A DNA stretch of 64,000 nt from Flexicrinis sp001567485 (lineage in GTDB: Bacteria > Chloroflexota > Anaerolineae > Aggregatilineales > Phototrophicaceae): positions 1 through 64,000 of the forward strand of contig SZPI01000001.1 in NCBI GenBank assembly GCA_030263635.1, written 5' to 3'. Below, piece after piece: positions 42,002-50,196 of the stretch. The notes under the pieces were generated by a model. The model saw only the letters and a list, made by a program, of their open reading frames with translations. It made no database searches and had not been told where the DNA came from. The stretch's first letter is position 1. The number at the start of each line of letters is the position of its first letter. The position numbers and the translations under genes were made by a program.

Positions 42002-43405
42002 TTAGCTGCTGATCGCGACCTTGTGGATTTCGCGCAGAACGGTATCGGCTTCCGCTTGACTCACGACCAGCGACAGGCTGCACCCGCCCGCGCCGAACGA
42101 TGCCGCGAGGATCGGGATGTCTCCGAGCGCGGCAAATAGCTTCGCCGCCAAGCGCGGCACGCTGTTGATCCCATCGCCGATAGCGGTCACGATGCTGACC
42201 TGCTGGACATGCCAGCGCGGTGATGGGCCGGTCGTGTTCAGCTCGCGGCCGAGCGACTCGACCAACGCGCTCACTGCATCGGGGCCTGCGCTGGCCGGGA
42301 CGACACACGTGATGAACGTGCGCTGCGCCGACTGGGCGGCGATCATCACATCGGAGGACGTGCCGATTTCGCGCTGCATGTGCTGATCCACCAGATTCGC
42401 GATCTCGCCGTAGGGGCCGGAACGGTCGATTGCGAGGGCGACGCCCGCGATCTGCGTGACGGACTTGATCTGATTGTCCGACCCGGTCTTGGCGTGGATT
42501 AGCGTACCGGCAAGCTGGGGTTTATACACATTCTTCACGCGAAGCGGGATTTGATGCTGGCGTAGGGGCGCGACCATCCGGGCGTGCAGGATGCGCGCGC
42601 CGAAATGCGCCAACTCCGCCATTTCGTTGTAGCTCAATTCGCCGATGACACGGGCGTCAAGCACCTCGTGCGGATCGGCGGACATGATTCCGTCGACATC
42701 CGACCACACCCAGACCTCGGTGGCCTTGGTGCCTACGGCGAGGATCGACGCGGAATAGTCGCTGCCGCCGCGGCCGAGCGTCGTCGGTTTGTGAGTGGGC
42801 GTCGCGCCGATGAACCCGGTCAACACCGGGAGGATATTCCGTTCCAGCATCGGGCGCAGGTCGCGGTCGATACGCTCCTGCGTCAGCGTGAGGTTGGGCG
42901 TGGCCGCCCCAAAATTGGCGTCTGTGATGATGATGTCGGCGGCGTCGATGGCGACGGCGCGCAAGCCGTGCTGGCGCAGCAGCACAGCGACGATCAACGC
43001 GGCGAGGCGTTCGCCCATGCTTACGGCCGCGTCGAGGTTCTCGGCGGAAAGCGCGTCACGGTTCTTCTGGGTGATGCGCTGAAATGCGCTCAGCAGATCG
43101 AACAGCAGCTTGTCCAGGTCGGCTTGCAGCGCGGCCAGTTCGGTCTTGCCCAGCTGCAACCCCTCAGCCAGCGCGAGATGCCGGGCGCGCAGATTTGCAG
43201 CGATCCGCCGGTAGCCGCGCTCGTTGCCGAACTGCGCCAGATGCGCCGCGTCGATCAGCGCGTCGGTCACGCCGTCCAGCGCGCTGACGACCAACACGAC
43301 ATGATCCCACTGCGCTGCCTCGTACAGTACAATACCGAGCATCTGCGACAGCGCCGCTGTCGTGCCGACGCTCGCCCCACCGAATTTCATGACCAGAGTC
43401 GTCAT
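42002..43405 (-). CDS. lysC: Aspartate kinase
   Basis: Phosphorylates aspartate, first step to Lys, Met and Thr. 467 residues: VMKFGGASVGTTAAL at the N-terminus, catalytic region VLTGFIGATPTHKPTTLGRGGSDYSASI, VWVWSDVDGIMSADPHEV and SYNEMAELAHFGARILH. Two C-terminal ACT domains follow (about 315-385 and 395-465), suggesting feedback control by end-product amino acids. Monofunctional (no homoserine dehydrogenase fusion). Tail-to-tail with glnA across 173 bp, in which I see no gene or clear terminator. Confidence 0.95.
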   Translation of the reverse strand: MTTLVMKFGGASVGTTAALSQMLGIVLYEAAQWDHVVLVVSALDGVTDALIDAAHLAQFGNERGYRRIAANLRARHLALAEGLQLGKTELAALQADLDKLLFDLLSAFQRITQKNRDALSAENLDAAVSMGERLAALIVAVLLRQHGLRAVAIDAADIIITDANFGAATPNLTLTQERIDRDLRPMLERNILPVLTGFIGATPTHKPTTLGRGGSDYSASILAVGTKATEVWVWSDVDGIMSADPHEVLDARVIGELSYNEMAELAHFGARILHARMVAPLRQHQIPLRVKNVYKPQLAGTLIHAKTGSDNQIKSVTQIAGVALAIDRSGPYGEIANLVDQHMQREIGTSSDVMIAAQSAQRTFITCVVPASAGPDAVSALVESLGRELNTTGPSPRWHVQQVSIVTAIGDGINSVPRLAAKLFAALGDIPILAASFGAGGCSLSLVVSQAEADTVLREIHKVAISS

Positions 43406-43445
43406 CGAGTTCGCTTTGCCGCGCCTGCCGCGTGGCCGCCTCCCG

Positions 43446-43475
43446 TTGTTCCAAGTTGGGATTAGACGCTATAAT
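43446..43475 (+). promoter_or_regulatory. Promoter for ricT
   Basis: TTGTTC (43446-43451), an 18-bp spacer and a perfect TATAAT (43470-43475) lie about 100 bp before ricT. It overlaps the 5' leader transcribed in the opposite direction from the lysC promoter. Confidence 0.5.
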
Positions 43476-43550
43476 CGCTGCTGGCCCCCGGCCATCGTCG
43501 TGACACAGACCAGCGATGCGGCCGCATGCACCGTGCCGCTTGTGCGCTGG

Positions 43551-43580
43551 ATTATACGGGTGAGACTTTCGCTATGGCAA
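43551..43580 (-). promoter_or_regulatory. Promoter for lysC
   Basis: On the minus strand TTGCCA (43580-43575), an 18-bp spacer and a perfect TATAAT (43556-43551). The -35 lies over the ricT start codon. The leader to lysC would be about 140 nt; it does not show the lysine-riboswitch consensus. Confidence 0.5.
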
Positions 43581-44551
43581 ATACGAATGCTCCTGCCGCC
43601 GTCGCTGAACGCGCCGCAGGTGTACGCTTCACAAAGGTTGGCAAACTCTACTACTTCGACTACTCCGAGTACCCCGAGCTTCAGCCGGGCGATTACGTGA
43701 TTGTCGAAACCGTGCGCGGCCGCCAAATGGGGCAGGTGATGGGTTTCACCGTGCCGGATGCCGGCCGTGATCTCAAGCCGATCCTGCGCCCGGCCACACC
43801 GCGTGATCTGGTGCTGAGACAAGAGTGGGAGGCGCGGCAGGACGATGCGTTGAAAGCGTGTATCGACCGCGCCAAAGAGATCGGCGGGCTGCGTGACGTG
43901 CGATTTCATGCCGCGCAGTACAACTATGACGGCAGCCTGCTGACGTTTCTGTTCAGCGCGGAAGACCGTGTGAACACACAGCGGCTCGCCAACGATCTCA
44001 AGCGCCAGTTCGATACCGCCATCGAGTTCCGGCAGATCGGCCCGCGTGACGTCGCGAAGCTGCTGGGCGGTTTTGGCGCCTGCGGTGAACTGCGCTGCTG
44101 CTCGACCTTCCTGACCGACTTCAGCCCCATCAGCATCAAGATGGCGAAAATGCAGGGGATTTCGCTCAATCCCGAAGAGATCACAGGCATGTGCGGCCGC
44201 CTGCGCTGCTGCTTGGTGTATGAATACGAGCAGTATGTAGAGGCGCGCAAGCACCTGCCGAAGAAGGGCAAGCGCATCGGGACGCCGCTGGGCGTGGGCA
44301 AGGTGATCGACCTTCAACCGCTGGCGGATTTGGTGACCGTCTATATCGAGGAACAGGGCGTCAAGACGTTCACGCGTGAGGATTTGATCCCGCTGGACGA
44401 ACTCGAAGCGCTGCAGCGTAAAGCGCAGGAGCCGTGCACAAAGCATGGCGAGGGCGAGGCGTGCGAGTGCGGCCAGAAGCCGGGTGAGCGCAATCAGGAT
44501 AAGCAGGGCAAGAAGAAGCCCGGCAAGCGCAATGACCGACGCGACAGTTAA
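43574..44551 (+). CDS. ricT: PSP1-domain protein, RicT/YaaT-like
   Basis: From ATG 43574 the product has 325 residues. The PSP1 region (VRFTKVGKLYYFDYSEYPEL, GDYVIVETVRGRQMGQVMGF) is followed by the characteristic cysteine cluster GGFGACGELRCCSTFL and ITGMCGRLRCCLVYEYEQY, the RicT/YaaT iron-sulfur ligands. The C-terminus is Lys-rich with a few extra Cys/His. In B. subtilis RicT with RicA and RicF stimulates RNase Y and developmental phosphorelay; RicA/RicF homologues are not in this window. Overlaps the PIG-L gene by 20 bp. Confidence 0.88.
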   Translation: MANTNAPAAVAERAAGVRFTKVGKLYYFDYSEYPELQPGDYVIVETVRGRQMGQVMGFTVPDAGRDLKPILRPATPRDLVLRQEWEARQDDALKACIDRAKEIGGLRDVRFHAAQYNYDGSLLTFLFSAEDRVNTQRLANDLKRQFDTAIEFRQIGPRDVAKLLGGFGACGELRCCSTFLTDFSPISIKMAKMQGISLNPEEITGMCGRLRCCLVYEYEQYVEARKHLPKKGKRIGTPLGVGKVIDLQPLADLVTVYIEEQGVKTFTREDLIPLDELEALQRKAQEPCTKHGEGEACECGQKPGERNQDKQGKKKPGKRNDRRDS

Positions 44552-45245
44552 GCGTGTTCTGGGGGTGTTTGCACATCCGGACGACTCCGGATTCTTCTGC
44601 GGCGCATCGTTGGCGCGCTGGGCGGCCCTCGGCGCGCATGTCGTGATCGTCGTCGCGACCAGCGGCGGCAAGGGCAGCGCCGATCCCACGATGACCAGCG
44701 ACAAATTGACCGTGATCCGTGAGGCGGAGGAGCGCAAAGCTGTGGCCGAACTGGGCGCGGCGGAGGTCGTGTTCCTGCGTCAAACAGACGGCGAGTTGGA
44801 GCCGAATCTGGCGCTGCGCCGCGAGATCACCCGCCAAATCCGGCGTGTGAAGCCCGATCTGGTCGTGTCGCTTGACCCGACGGTGTACTGGTGGGGGAAC
44901 GGCGGGATCAACCACCCCGATCATCGCGCGATTGGCGAGGCGACGTTGGCCGCGGTGTTCCCGACCGCGCGTGACCGCTTGAACTTTCCGGAGCTTGAGC
45001 TGGACGAGGGACTGGACGTACATAAGACGCCGCTAGTGTACATCTCAGGCACGGCTGAGCCGAACGTGATGGTCGACGTCACGGACTACCTGCCGGTGAA
45101 GCTCGCGGCGTTGAAGCATCACGCCAGCCAGATTGCCGACTACGACGCCATGGTCGAGCGGGTCACCAGCCGTATGCTTGACCCGAATGCCCCGTTGGAT
45201 CAACCGCGTTACATCGAACGCTTCCGTGCGATCACTATAGGATAA
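44532..45245 (+). CDS. PIG-L family deacetylase
   Basis: From ATG 44532 (MTDATVKRVLGVFAHPDDSG) the product has 237 residues; an earlier in-frame start lies deep inside ricT. The zinc motif AHPDD and the later HPDHR (NHPDHRAIGEATL) are those of LmbE/PIG-L metal-dependent N-deacetylases. Relatives act on GlcNAc-malate (bacillithiol BshB), GlcNAc-inositol (mycothiol) or lipid-linked GlcNAc; no linked bshA/bshC or mshC is seen, so the substrate is open. Confidence 0.87.
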   Translation: MTDATVKRVLGVFAHPDDSGFFCGASLARWAALGAHVVIVVATSGGKGSADPTMTSDKLTVIREAEERKAVAELGAAEVVFLRQTDGELEPNLALRREITRQIRRVKPDLVVSLDPTVYWWGNGGINHPDHRAIGEATLAAVFPTARDRLNFPELELDEGLDVHKTPLVYISGTAEPNVMVDVTDYLPVKLAALKHHASQIADYDAMVERVTSRMLDPNAPLDQPRYIERFRAITIG

Positions 45246-45250
45246 TCACC

Positions 45251-46435
45251 ATGAGCAAAATCGACTTTGTGCCCGAGGCCGAAGCCCTGCGCGAGGAGAT
45301 GGTCGCCGTTCGGCGTGATTTGCACATGCACCCCGAAACGGCCTTCGAGGAAGTTCGCACGGCAGGGATTGTCGCGCAGACGCTGTCGTCTTTGGGTCTG
45401 GAAGTCCAAACCGGAGTGGGCAAGACCGGCGTCGTAGCGATGCTTGACGGCTCGGACGACGGGCCGACGGTGCTTGTCCGTGCCGACATGGATGCGCTGC
45501 CGATTGAGGAGGCCAACAAAGTCGATTACGTCTCTCAGACAGCAGGCAAGATGCACGCCTGCGGCCACGACGCGCATACGGCAATCGGCCTAGCCGTCGC
45601 CAAAATGCTCACCAAGCATAAAGATCGGATCCACGGACGGGTCAAGTTCGTGTTTCAGCCGGCGGAGGAGATTGCGCGCGGGGCGCAGGCCATGATCGAG
45701 GACGGCGCGCTGGCTAATCCACGGCCGGATGTCAGCCTCGGCCTGCATGTGTGGAATACGCTCCCACTCGGCAGGCTCGGTGTGGCCGACGGCCCGACGA
45801 TGGCGGGTTCTTCGCTGTGGACGGCGACCCTCACAGGCAAGGGGGCGCACGGTGCTGCCCCACACTTAGGCATCGACCCGGTGGTGTGCGCGGCGCATAT
45901 CATCACCGCGCTGCAAACCATCGTCTCACGCAACGTCGACCCGATGGACACGGCAGTCGTCAGCGCGACTCAGGTGCATGCCGGCGATACGCACAACGTC
46001 ATCCCGCAGACTGCCGTGCTGACCGGCACAATGCGGTCATTCAAGACGGAAGTGCGCGATCTGGTGACACAGCGCATGGATGAGATCATTCGCGGCGTGG
46101 CAGCCTCGTTCGGCTGCGAGGCGGACTTCCAGATCGAGCATCGGACTGGCCCGGTGGTCAATCATGCCGATGTCGGGAACCGCCTGCGCCCGTTGTTCAG
46201 CGACATCGTAGGCGCCGACAATCTCGACCTCACGACGCGGACGATGGGCGGCGAGGATATGTCGTTCTTTATGACCGACGTGCCGGGGATGTACTTCTTC
46301 GTGGGTTCCGCCAATGAGGCACGCGGCCTGAACTACGGCCATCATCACCCACAGTTCGATATTGACGAAGACGTGCTGCCGCTTGGGGCGGCGCTGCTGG
46401 CGACGGCGGTCGCGGAGTATGTGATACCGGGATGA
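45251..46435 (+). CDS. M20D-family amidohydrolase (hippurate/N-acyl-amino-acid hydrolase type)
   Basis: A 394-residue metal-dependent amidohydrolase: DLHMHPETAFEEVRTAGI, VRADMDALPIEEANKVDY, the metal site in KMHACGHDAHTAIGLAVA, FVFQPAEEIARGAQAMIEDG and the C-terminal MGGEDMSFFMTDVPGMYFF. The cysteine in ACGHDAH and the FQPAEE motif define the M20D group (hippuricase, IAA-amino acid hydrolases). The natural substrate is unknown. Follows the PIG-L gene by 5 bp and overlaps the next gene by 4 bp (ATGA). Confidence 0.92.
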   Translation: MSKIDFVPEAEALREEMVAVRRDLHMHPETAFEEVRTAGIVAQTLSSLGLEVQTGVGKTGVVAMLDGSDDGPTVLVRADMDALPIEEANKVDYVSQTAGKMHACGHDAHTAIGLAVAKMLTKHKDRIHGRVKFVFQPAEEIARGAQAMIEDGALANPRPDVSLGLHVWNTLPLGRLGVADGPTMAGSSLWTATLTGKGAHGAAPHLGIDPVVCAAHIITALQTIVSRNVDPMDTAVVSATQVHAGDTHNVIPQTAVLTGTMRSFKTEVRDLVTQRMDEIIRGVAASFGCEADFQIEHRTGPVVNHADVGNRLRPLFSDIVGADNLDLTTRTMGGEDMSFFMTDVPGMYFFVGSANEARGLNYGHHHPQFDIDEDVLPLGAALLATAVAEYVIPG

Positions 46436-47109
46436 CCGAACCTGTAGCACTCGAATGGATCAGCGGCGACGGGTGGCTCGTGCTGGCCGAACCCGACGAC
46501 GACCCGTCGGGCGCGCTTCGGGCAAGTGCCTTGCACAAACTCGGCGTTAATCGTGGATTTGCGTTCCTCGGCCTCAATGAAACGACCGGCGACGCCGAGA
46601 TGGCCGATATGGAGGATCTCGGCGCGCCGACAGGCTACTTGATCAACGTGGTGACTGAGGACGACGACACAATCATCAGTAACCTGCGCGATGTCGGGCT
46701 GATTATGCTCGATCCGTCGGCCGACCCGCGCCGGATGCTCGACGCGCTCATCGGCGCCACCTCGCTGGCGATGCGAGACGCCTACTTGCGCGGCGCGGTG
46801 ATCTATGCGGAAGGCCCGTGCGCGTCGTTGTTCGGTGCGTGCTGGCGGTCGGCGGGCGGCGGGCTGCACGAGGGTTTAGGCTGGATCACCGATGCGCAGC
46901 TCTTGTTCGGAATCGGCGATCAGGCGGCACTGCGTGCGGCTGCACGCCCAACATTTGAAACGCGGCCGCGCACCGTCGCGCTGGGCGTCCCCAGCGGATC
47001 GGCGCTGGCGCTTGGGCCATCGGGCCAGATCGAAGTCTGGGGGCCGCGCCCGATCTCGGTTACGCTTGGGCCGGGGAAGATTTCTAACCCCGCCAATCGC
47101 TCCAACTAA
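46432..47109 (+). CDS. Peptidase S51/cyanophycinase-like protein lacking the nucleophile
   Basis: A 225-residue protein with no signal peptide. The middle (NLRDVGLIMLDPSADPRRML, MRDAYLRGAVIYAEGPCASLFG) parallels the cyanophycinase pattern 'adgIfftGGdQ..ll..l, i..ay.rGavigGtSAGA', and the end (LGWITDAQLLFGIGDQ, VALGVPSGSALALGPSG) parallels 'vvDqHF..RgR, GIGIDEgTALvv'. The Ser of the GTSAGA elbow is replaced (AEGPCA) and the catalytic His/Gln features are gone. I read it as an S51-fold pseudoenzyme, at low certainty. Coupled to the M20D amidohydrolase by a 4-bp overlap. Confidence 0.4.
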   Translation: MTEPVALEWISGDGWLVLAEPDDDPSGALRASALHKLGVNRGFAFLGLNETTGDAEMADMEDLGAPTGYLINVVTEDDDTIISNLRDVGLIMLDPSADPRRMLDALIGATSLAMRDAYLRGAVIYAEGPCASLFGACWRSAGGGLHEGLGWITDAQLLFGIGDQAALRAAARPTFETRPRTVALGVPSGSALALGPSGQIEVWGPRPISVTLGPGKISNPANRSN

Positions 47110-47148
47110 CATCTATCCACAATCCGGGTTTGAGACGGGGAAACTGGC

Positions 47149-48435
47149 ATGCCTGTCACGATCATACTGGGCGCCCAATGGGGCGATGAGGGAAAGGGCC
47201 GTGCTGTCGATTATCTGAGCGCACAGGCGGATGTCACCGCGCGCGCGACAGGCGGCGATAACGCGGGCCATACACTGAATGTCGGCGAGCATTTGCTCAA
47301 GCTGCACCTCGTGCCATCGGGGATCCTGCATCCGCATGTCGCGTGTGTGTTGGGCAACGGCATGGTCATCAATCCGGTGAATCTGGTGAAGGAGATCGAA
47401 GAACTGCGCGGCTTCGGTCTGGACGTTTCGCCGGAACGCCTTAAAGTCAGCACGCGAGCGCACCTGATCACGCCGGCGCATCTTGCGCTTGATCGGGCCA
47501 GCGAGCGTGAGCGCGGCGACAGCAAGATCGGGACGACCCTGCGCGGCATCGGCCCTGCCTACGGCGACAAGGTCGATCGACGGGGAATCCGGGTTGGCGA
47601 GATGCTTGATGTCGAAGCGTTTGCGCAGCGGTTCGAGGAGGCGCTGTCACGCACGAATGGCGATCTCGCCCGGCGCGGCGCCGATCTGATCGACATACAC
47701 GGGGCGGTCGAGCAGTATGTCAAGGCCGCGGCCCGTCTGCGCCCATACATCACCGATACGTCGATGTTCATCGACGACGCACTGCGCGCCGGAAAACGTG
47801 TTGTGGTCGAAGGCGCGCAAGGCACGCTGCTTGACGTGGACTTCGGTTCGTATCCGTTCGTCACCAGCTCGTCGCCCACGGTTGGCGGCGCGCTGACGGG
47901 CCTCGGCTTTGGCCCGACCTACGTCGATCGCGTGGTTGGCGTGGCGAAAGCGTTCTCGACGCGGGTCGGCGGCGGCCCGATGCCGACTGAACTGGACGGC
48001 CCGCTGGCCGACCGACTGCGTGGAACCGGCGCGAATTTCTGGGACGAATACGGGACAACAACCGGACGGCCACGGCGCGTAGGATGGCTCGACGGTGTGA
48101 TCCTGCGCTATGCCTGTGTCATCAACGGCTTTACCGAACTGGTGCTGACCAAGCTGGACATCCTCAGCGGATTTGAGTCGCTCCAGATCTGCACCGCGTA
48201 TGAGATCGACGGCGAGCGCACGACCGAGGTTCCCGCTTCGGTTGACGGGTTGGCGCGCGCGACGCCCGTATACGAGACGTTTCCCGGCTGGTCGGAGGAT
48301 GTCAGCGAGATACGCCGTATGAGTGATCTGCCTGCCAACGCCCGGCGCTACCTCGATGCGATTGCCGAACTATGCCGCACCCCGATCGACGTTGTGAGCG
48401 TCGGGCCGGAGCGTGCGCAGCTTGTCCATGCATAG
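47149..48435 (+). CDS. purA: Adenylosuccinate synthetase
   Basis: GTP-dependent ligation of aspartate to IMP, first step from IMP to AMP. 428 residues. Motifs: LGAQWGDEGKGRAVDYLSA, ATGGDNAGHTLNV, GIGPAYGDKVDRRGIRVG, VVEGAQGTLLDVDFGSYPFVTSS, TTTGRPRRVGWLDGV and NGFTELVLTKLDIL. The ATG follows a GAGACGGGG ribosome site. 39 bp separate it from the upstream gene. Confidence 0.97.
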   Translation: MPVTIILGAQWGDEGKGRAVDYLSAQADVTARATGGDNAGHTLNVGEHLLKLHLVPSGILHPHVACVLGNGMVINPVNLVKEIEELRGFGLDVSPERLKVSTRAHLITPAHLALDRASERERGDSKIGTTLRGIGPAYGDKVDRRGIRVGEMLDVEAFAQRFEEALSRTNGDLARRGADLIDIHGAVEQYVKAAARLRPYITDTSMFIDDALRAGKRVVVEGAQGTLLDVDFGSYPFVTSSSPTVGGALTGLGFGPTYVDRVVGVAKAFSTRVGGGPMPTELDGPLADRLRGTGANFWDEYGTTTGRPRRVGWLDGVILRYACVINGFTELVLTKLDILSGFESLQICTAYEIDGERTTEVPASVDGLARATPVYETFPGWSEDVSEIRRMSDLPANARRYLDAIAELCRTPIDVVSVGPERAQLVHA

Positions 48436-48443
48436 GCCGACCC

Positions 48444-49358
48444 GTGTTTGACTATCCCGGCGCCTTTGATCCGTTCGCCTCACGGCTGTATCCACCGCAG
48501 ACGGTGGTGTCGTTAGTACCCAGCGTCACCGAATCGCTGTATGAGCTGGGGCTGGGAGCGCGCGTGCTGGGCGTCACCGATTACTGCACGCGCCCGGCCG
48601 AACAGGTGCAGTATCAGACGCGGGTAGGTGGGACGAAGAATCCGGACATCGCCAAGATCGCGGCGCTTGCCCCGGAGCTGGTGATCGTCAATGTCGAGGA
48701 GAATCGCCGTCAAGACGCCGATGCGCTGTTGGCGGCGGGATTGAACGTGTGGGTCACGCATCCGCGGACGGTGCGCGACGCGATTAATCTGTTGTGGACG
48801 ATCATGTCCGTGTTCGAAGCGCCAGAACGTTCCGAGCGAGTGCGCCACCTAGAGCGGATGTACGACTGGGTCTCAAGCGCGACTCGCGCCAAGGAACGAA
48901 AAGGCAGGCTGCCGACGGTGTTCGCGCCGATATGGCTCGATCCGCTGATGACGTTCAACGGTGATACGTACATGCACGACATCCTCCATGTTTGCGGGGC
49001 GCTGTCGAGCTTTGCAGATCGCGAGCGTCGCTATCCGCTGGCGGCCGACATCGGGGACGCAGAGGCTTACGCGCCGGATGATCCGCGCGCTGCAGGACGT
49101 GACACGCGCTACCCACGGATCCGCCTCGAAGAGGTCGAAGCCGCGCAGCCTGACATCATCTTGCTGCCTGATGAACCATTCCGGTTTGACGAACAGCACC
49201 GGAGTATGTTTGAATCGCTCAATATCCCCGCCGCGCGACATGGACGCATTCATCTGGTCGATGGCTCACTGTTGACGTGGCACGGGACTCGTCTGGCCGC
49301 TGCCCTACAAGAGCTGCCGGTATTGCTTGAGGTACCCCATGTCGATACCCTCCGATGA
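48444..49358 (+). CDS. BtuF/TroA-like helical-backbone metal/cobalamin-binding protein, no signal peptide
   Basis: From GTG 48444 (TAGG about 8 nt upstream) the product has 304 residues. It follows the class III periplasmic-binding pattern of BtuF/FepB: VVSLVPSVTESLYELGLGARVLGVTDYCTRP, GGTKNPDIAKIAALAPELVIVN, and EAAQPDIILLPDEPF. The N-terminus (VFDYPGAFDPFASRLYPP) has neither signal peptide nor lipobox, and no permease or ATPase is next to it, so it is probably cytosolic. Ligand is unknown (cobalamin, haem or metal). A longer in-frame start at 48372 lies inside purA and is less likely. Confidence 0.7.
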   Translation: MFDYPGAFDPFASRLYPPQTVVSLVPSVTESLYELGLGARVLGVTDYCTRPAEQVQYQTRVGGTKNPDIAKIAALAPELVIVNVEENRRQDADALLAAGLNVWVTHPRTVRDAINLLWTIMSVFEAPERSERVRHLERMYDWVSSATRAKERKGRLPTVFAPIWLDPLMTFNGDTYMHDILHVCGALSSFADRERRYPLAADIGDAEAYAPDDPRAAGRDTRYPRIRLEEVEAAQPDIILLPDEPFRFDEQHRSMFESLNIPAARHGRIHLVDGSLLTWHGTRLAAALQELPVLLEVPHVDTLR

Positions 49359-49707
49359 TCGGCGCGGCCACCAACGCACGCCCCCGTCACAAGAAGTCCT
49401 ACTAGCGGCGCTTCACGATATCCGCGCTGGGGCGAACGCTGCCCTTCTACACTTGAGCCAAATTGCTTCGACCGGTGAACTGGGCCAACAGCAAAATGAC
49501 CATCAGCGCGCCGCCCTGTATGCCGTGCAGTCGATCCTTCGTGTGGTCGAGCATACGACTGGCGCGCCGCCGCACCGGCCGCCGGCGGTGGCAGCGCGTG
49601 AACACTGGAACGCGCTGGAACACTCCGACCCGCTCGATGATCGCTTTCAGGACGCGCCCGTCATGCTGGATGACCGGCAGGGCCGCGACGATCAGATGAT
49701 CTCCTGA
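49339..49707 (+). CDS. Small hypothetical protein
   Basis: From ATG 49339 (GAGG at good spacing) the product has 122 residues, overlapping the BtuF-like gene by 20 bp. It is hydrophilic: a helical segment (about 15-70; VLLAALHDIRAGANAALLHL) followed by an Asp/Arg/Pro-rich, probably disordered tail. I recognise no family. Confidence 0.5.
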   Translation: MSIPSDDRRGHQRTPPSQEVLLAALHDIRAGANAALLHLSQIASTGELGQQQNDHQRAALYAVQSILRVVEHTTGAPPHRPPAVAAREHWNALEHSDPLDDRFQDAPVMLDDRQGRDDQMIS

Positions 49708-49777
49708 GACCCTAACGCACGGCGTGCGTGTGCGCTACAATACGCGTGAGAGACCCCTGAGCAGAAGCGGGCGCTGC

Positions 49778-49806
49778 TTGCGCCAGCTTGTGACGATTTG
49801 TACAAT
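49778..49806 (+). promoter_or_regulatory. Promoter of the haem A/cytochrome cluster
   Basis: TTGCGC (49778-49783), a 17-bp spacer and TACAAT (49801-49806) lie 25 bp before the GTG at 49832. Confidence 0.55.
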
Positions 49807-49831
49807 GGCAGCATGACTGTGGGAGGTTCCT

Positions 49832-50155
49832 GTGAAGCGGTTGGCCCTGCTCATCCTGATCTTGGCAATTCTTGGTGCAGGCGGTACGCTGACGGCGCTG
49901 ACAGGCTCGGACTGGTCGGCGACGGCGATGCCGGGCGCTAAAGTACAATGCGCCGATCCGGCGTGTTCGGTGTTCTTGGCTGAGCCGTGGCAGGCCGGTC
50001 AGTTGATCCTGCTGGTGGGGTTCATCCTGTTCAACATGATCGGAATCGGCGCGACGCTCGCGATCGTGCTGTGGTTCCTCAACAAGCAGGTGGCTACGGT
50101 TCGGGCGCAGCCCTCCGCCGACACGCAGAACACCGCCTCCATCGAAAAGGCGTGA
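49832..50155 (+). CDS. Small membrane protein upstream of ctaA
   Basis: The 107-residue product starts at GTG 49832 (GGGAGG ribosome site). It has an N-terminal hydrophobic segment (KRLALLILILAILGAGGTL), a short outside loop with two cysteines (VQCADPACSVF) and a second membrane helix (about 57-82), ending in a polar tail. The two Cys five residues apart face outward and could form a disulfide or bind a cofactor. I know no family. Position before ctaA/ctaB suggests a part in cytochrome oxidase biogenesis; inference only. Confidence 0.6.
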   Translation: MKRLALLILILAILGAGGTLTALTGSDWSATAMPGAKVQCADPACSVFLAEPWQAGQLILLVGFILFNMIGIGATLAIVLWFLNKQVATVRAQPSADTQNTASIEKA

Positions 50156-50196
50156 GGCCGCTGCCTCGGCGCTCGCGTGAGGGGAATATCAAATCC

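Noticed and set aside
43406..43550. Lysine riboswitch in the lysC leader
   Set aside because: The leader is short and lacks the conserved lysine-riboswitch segments and a terminator.
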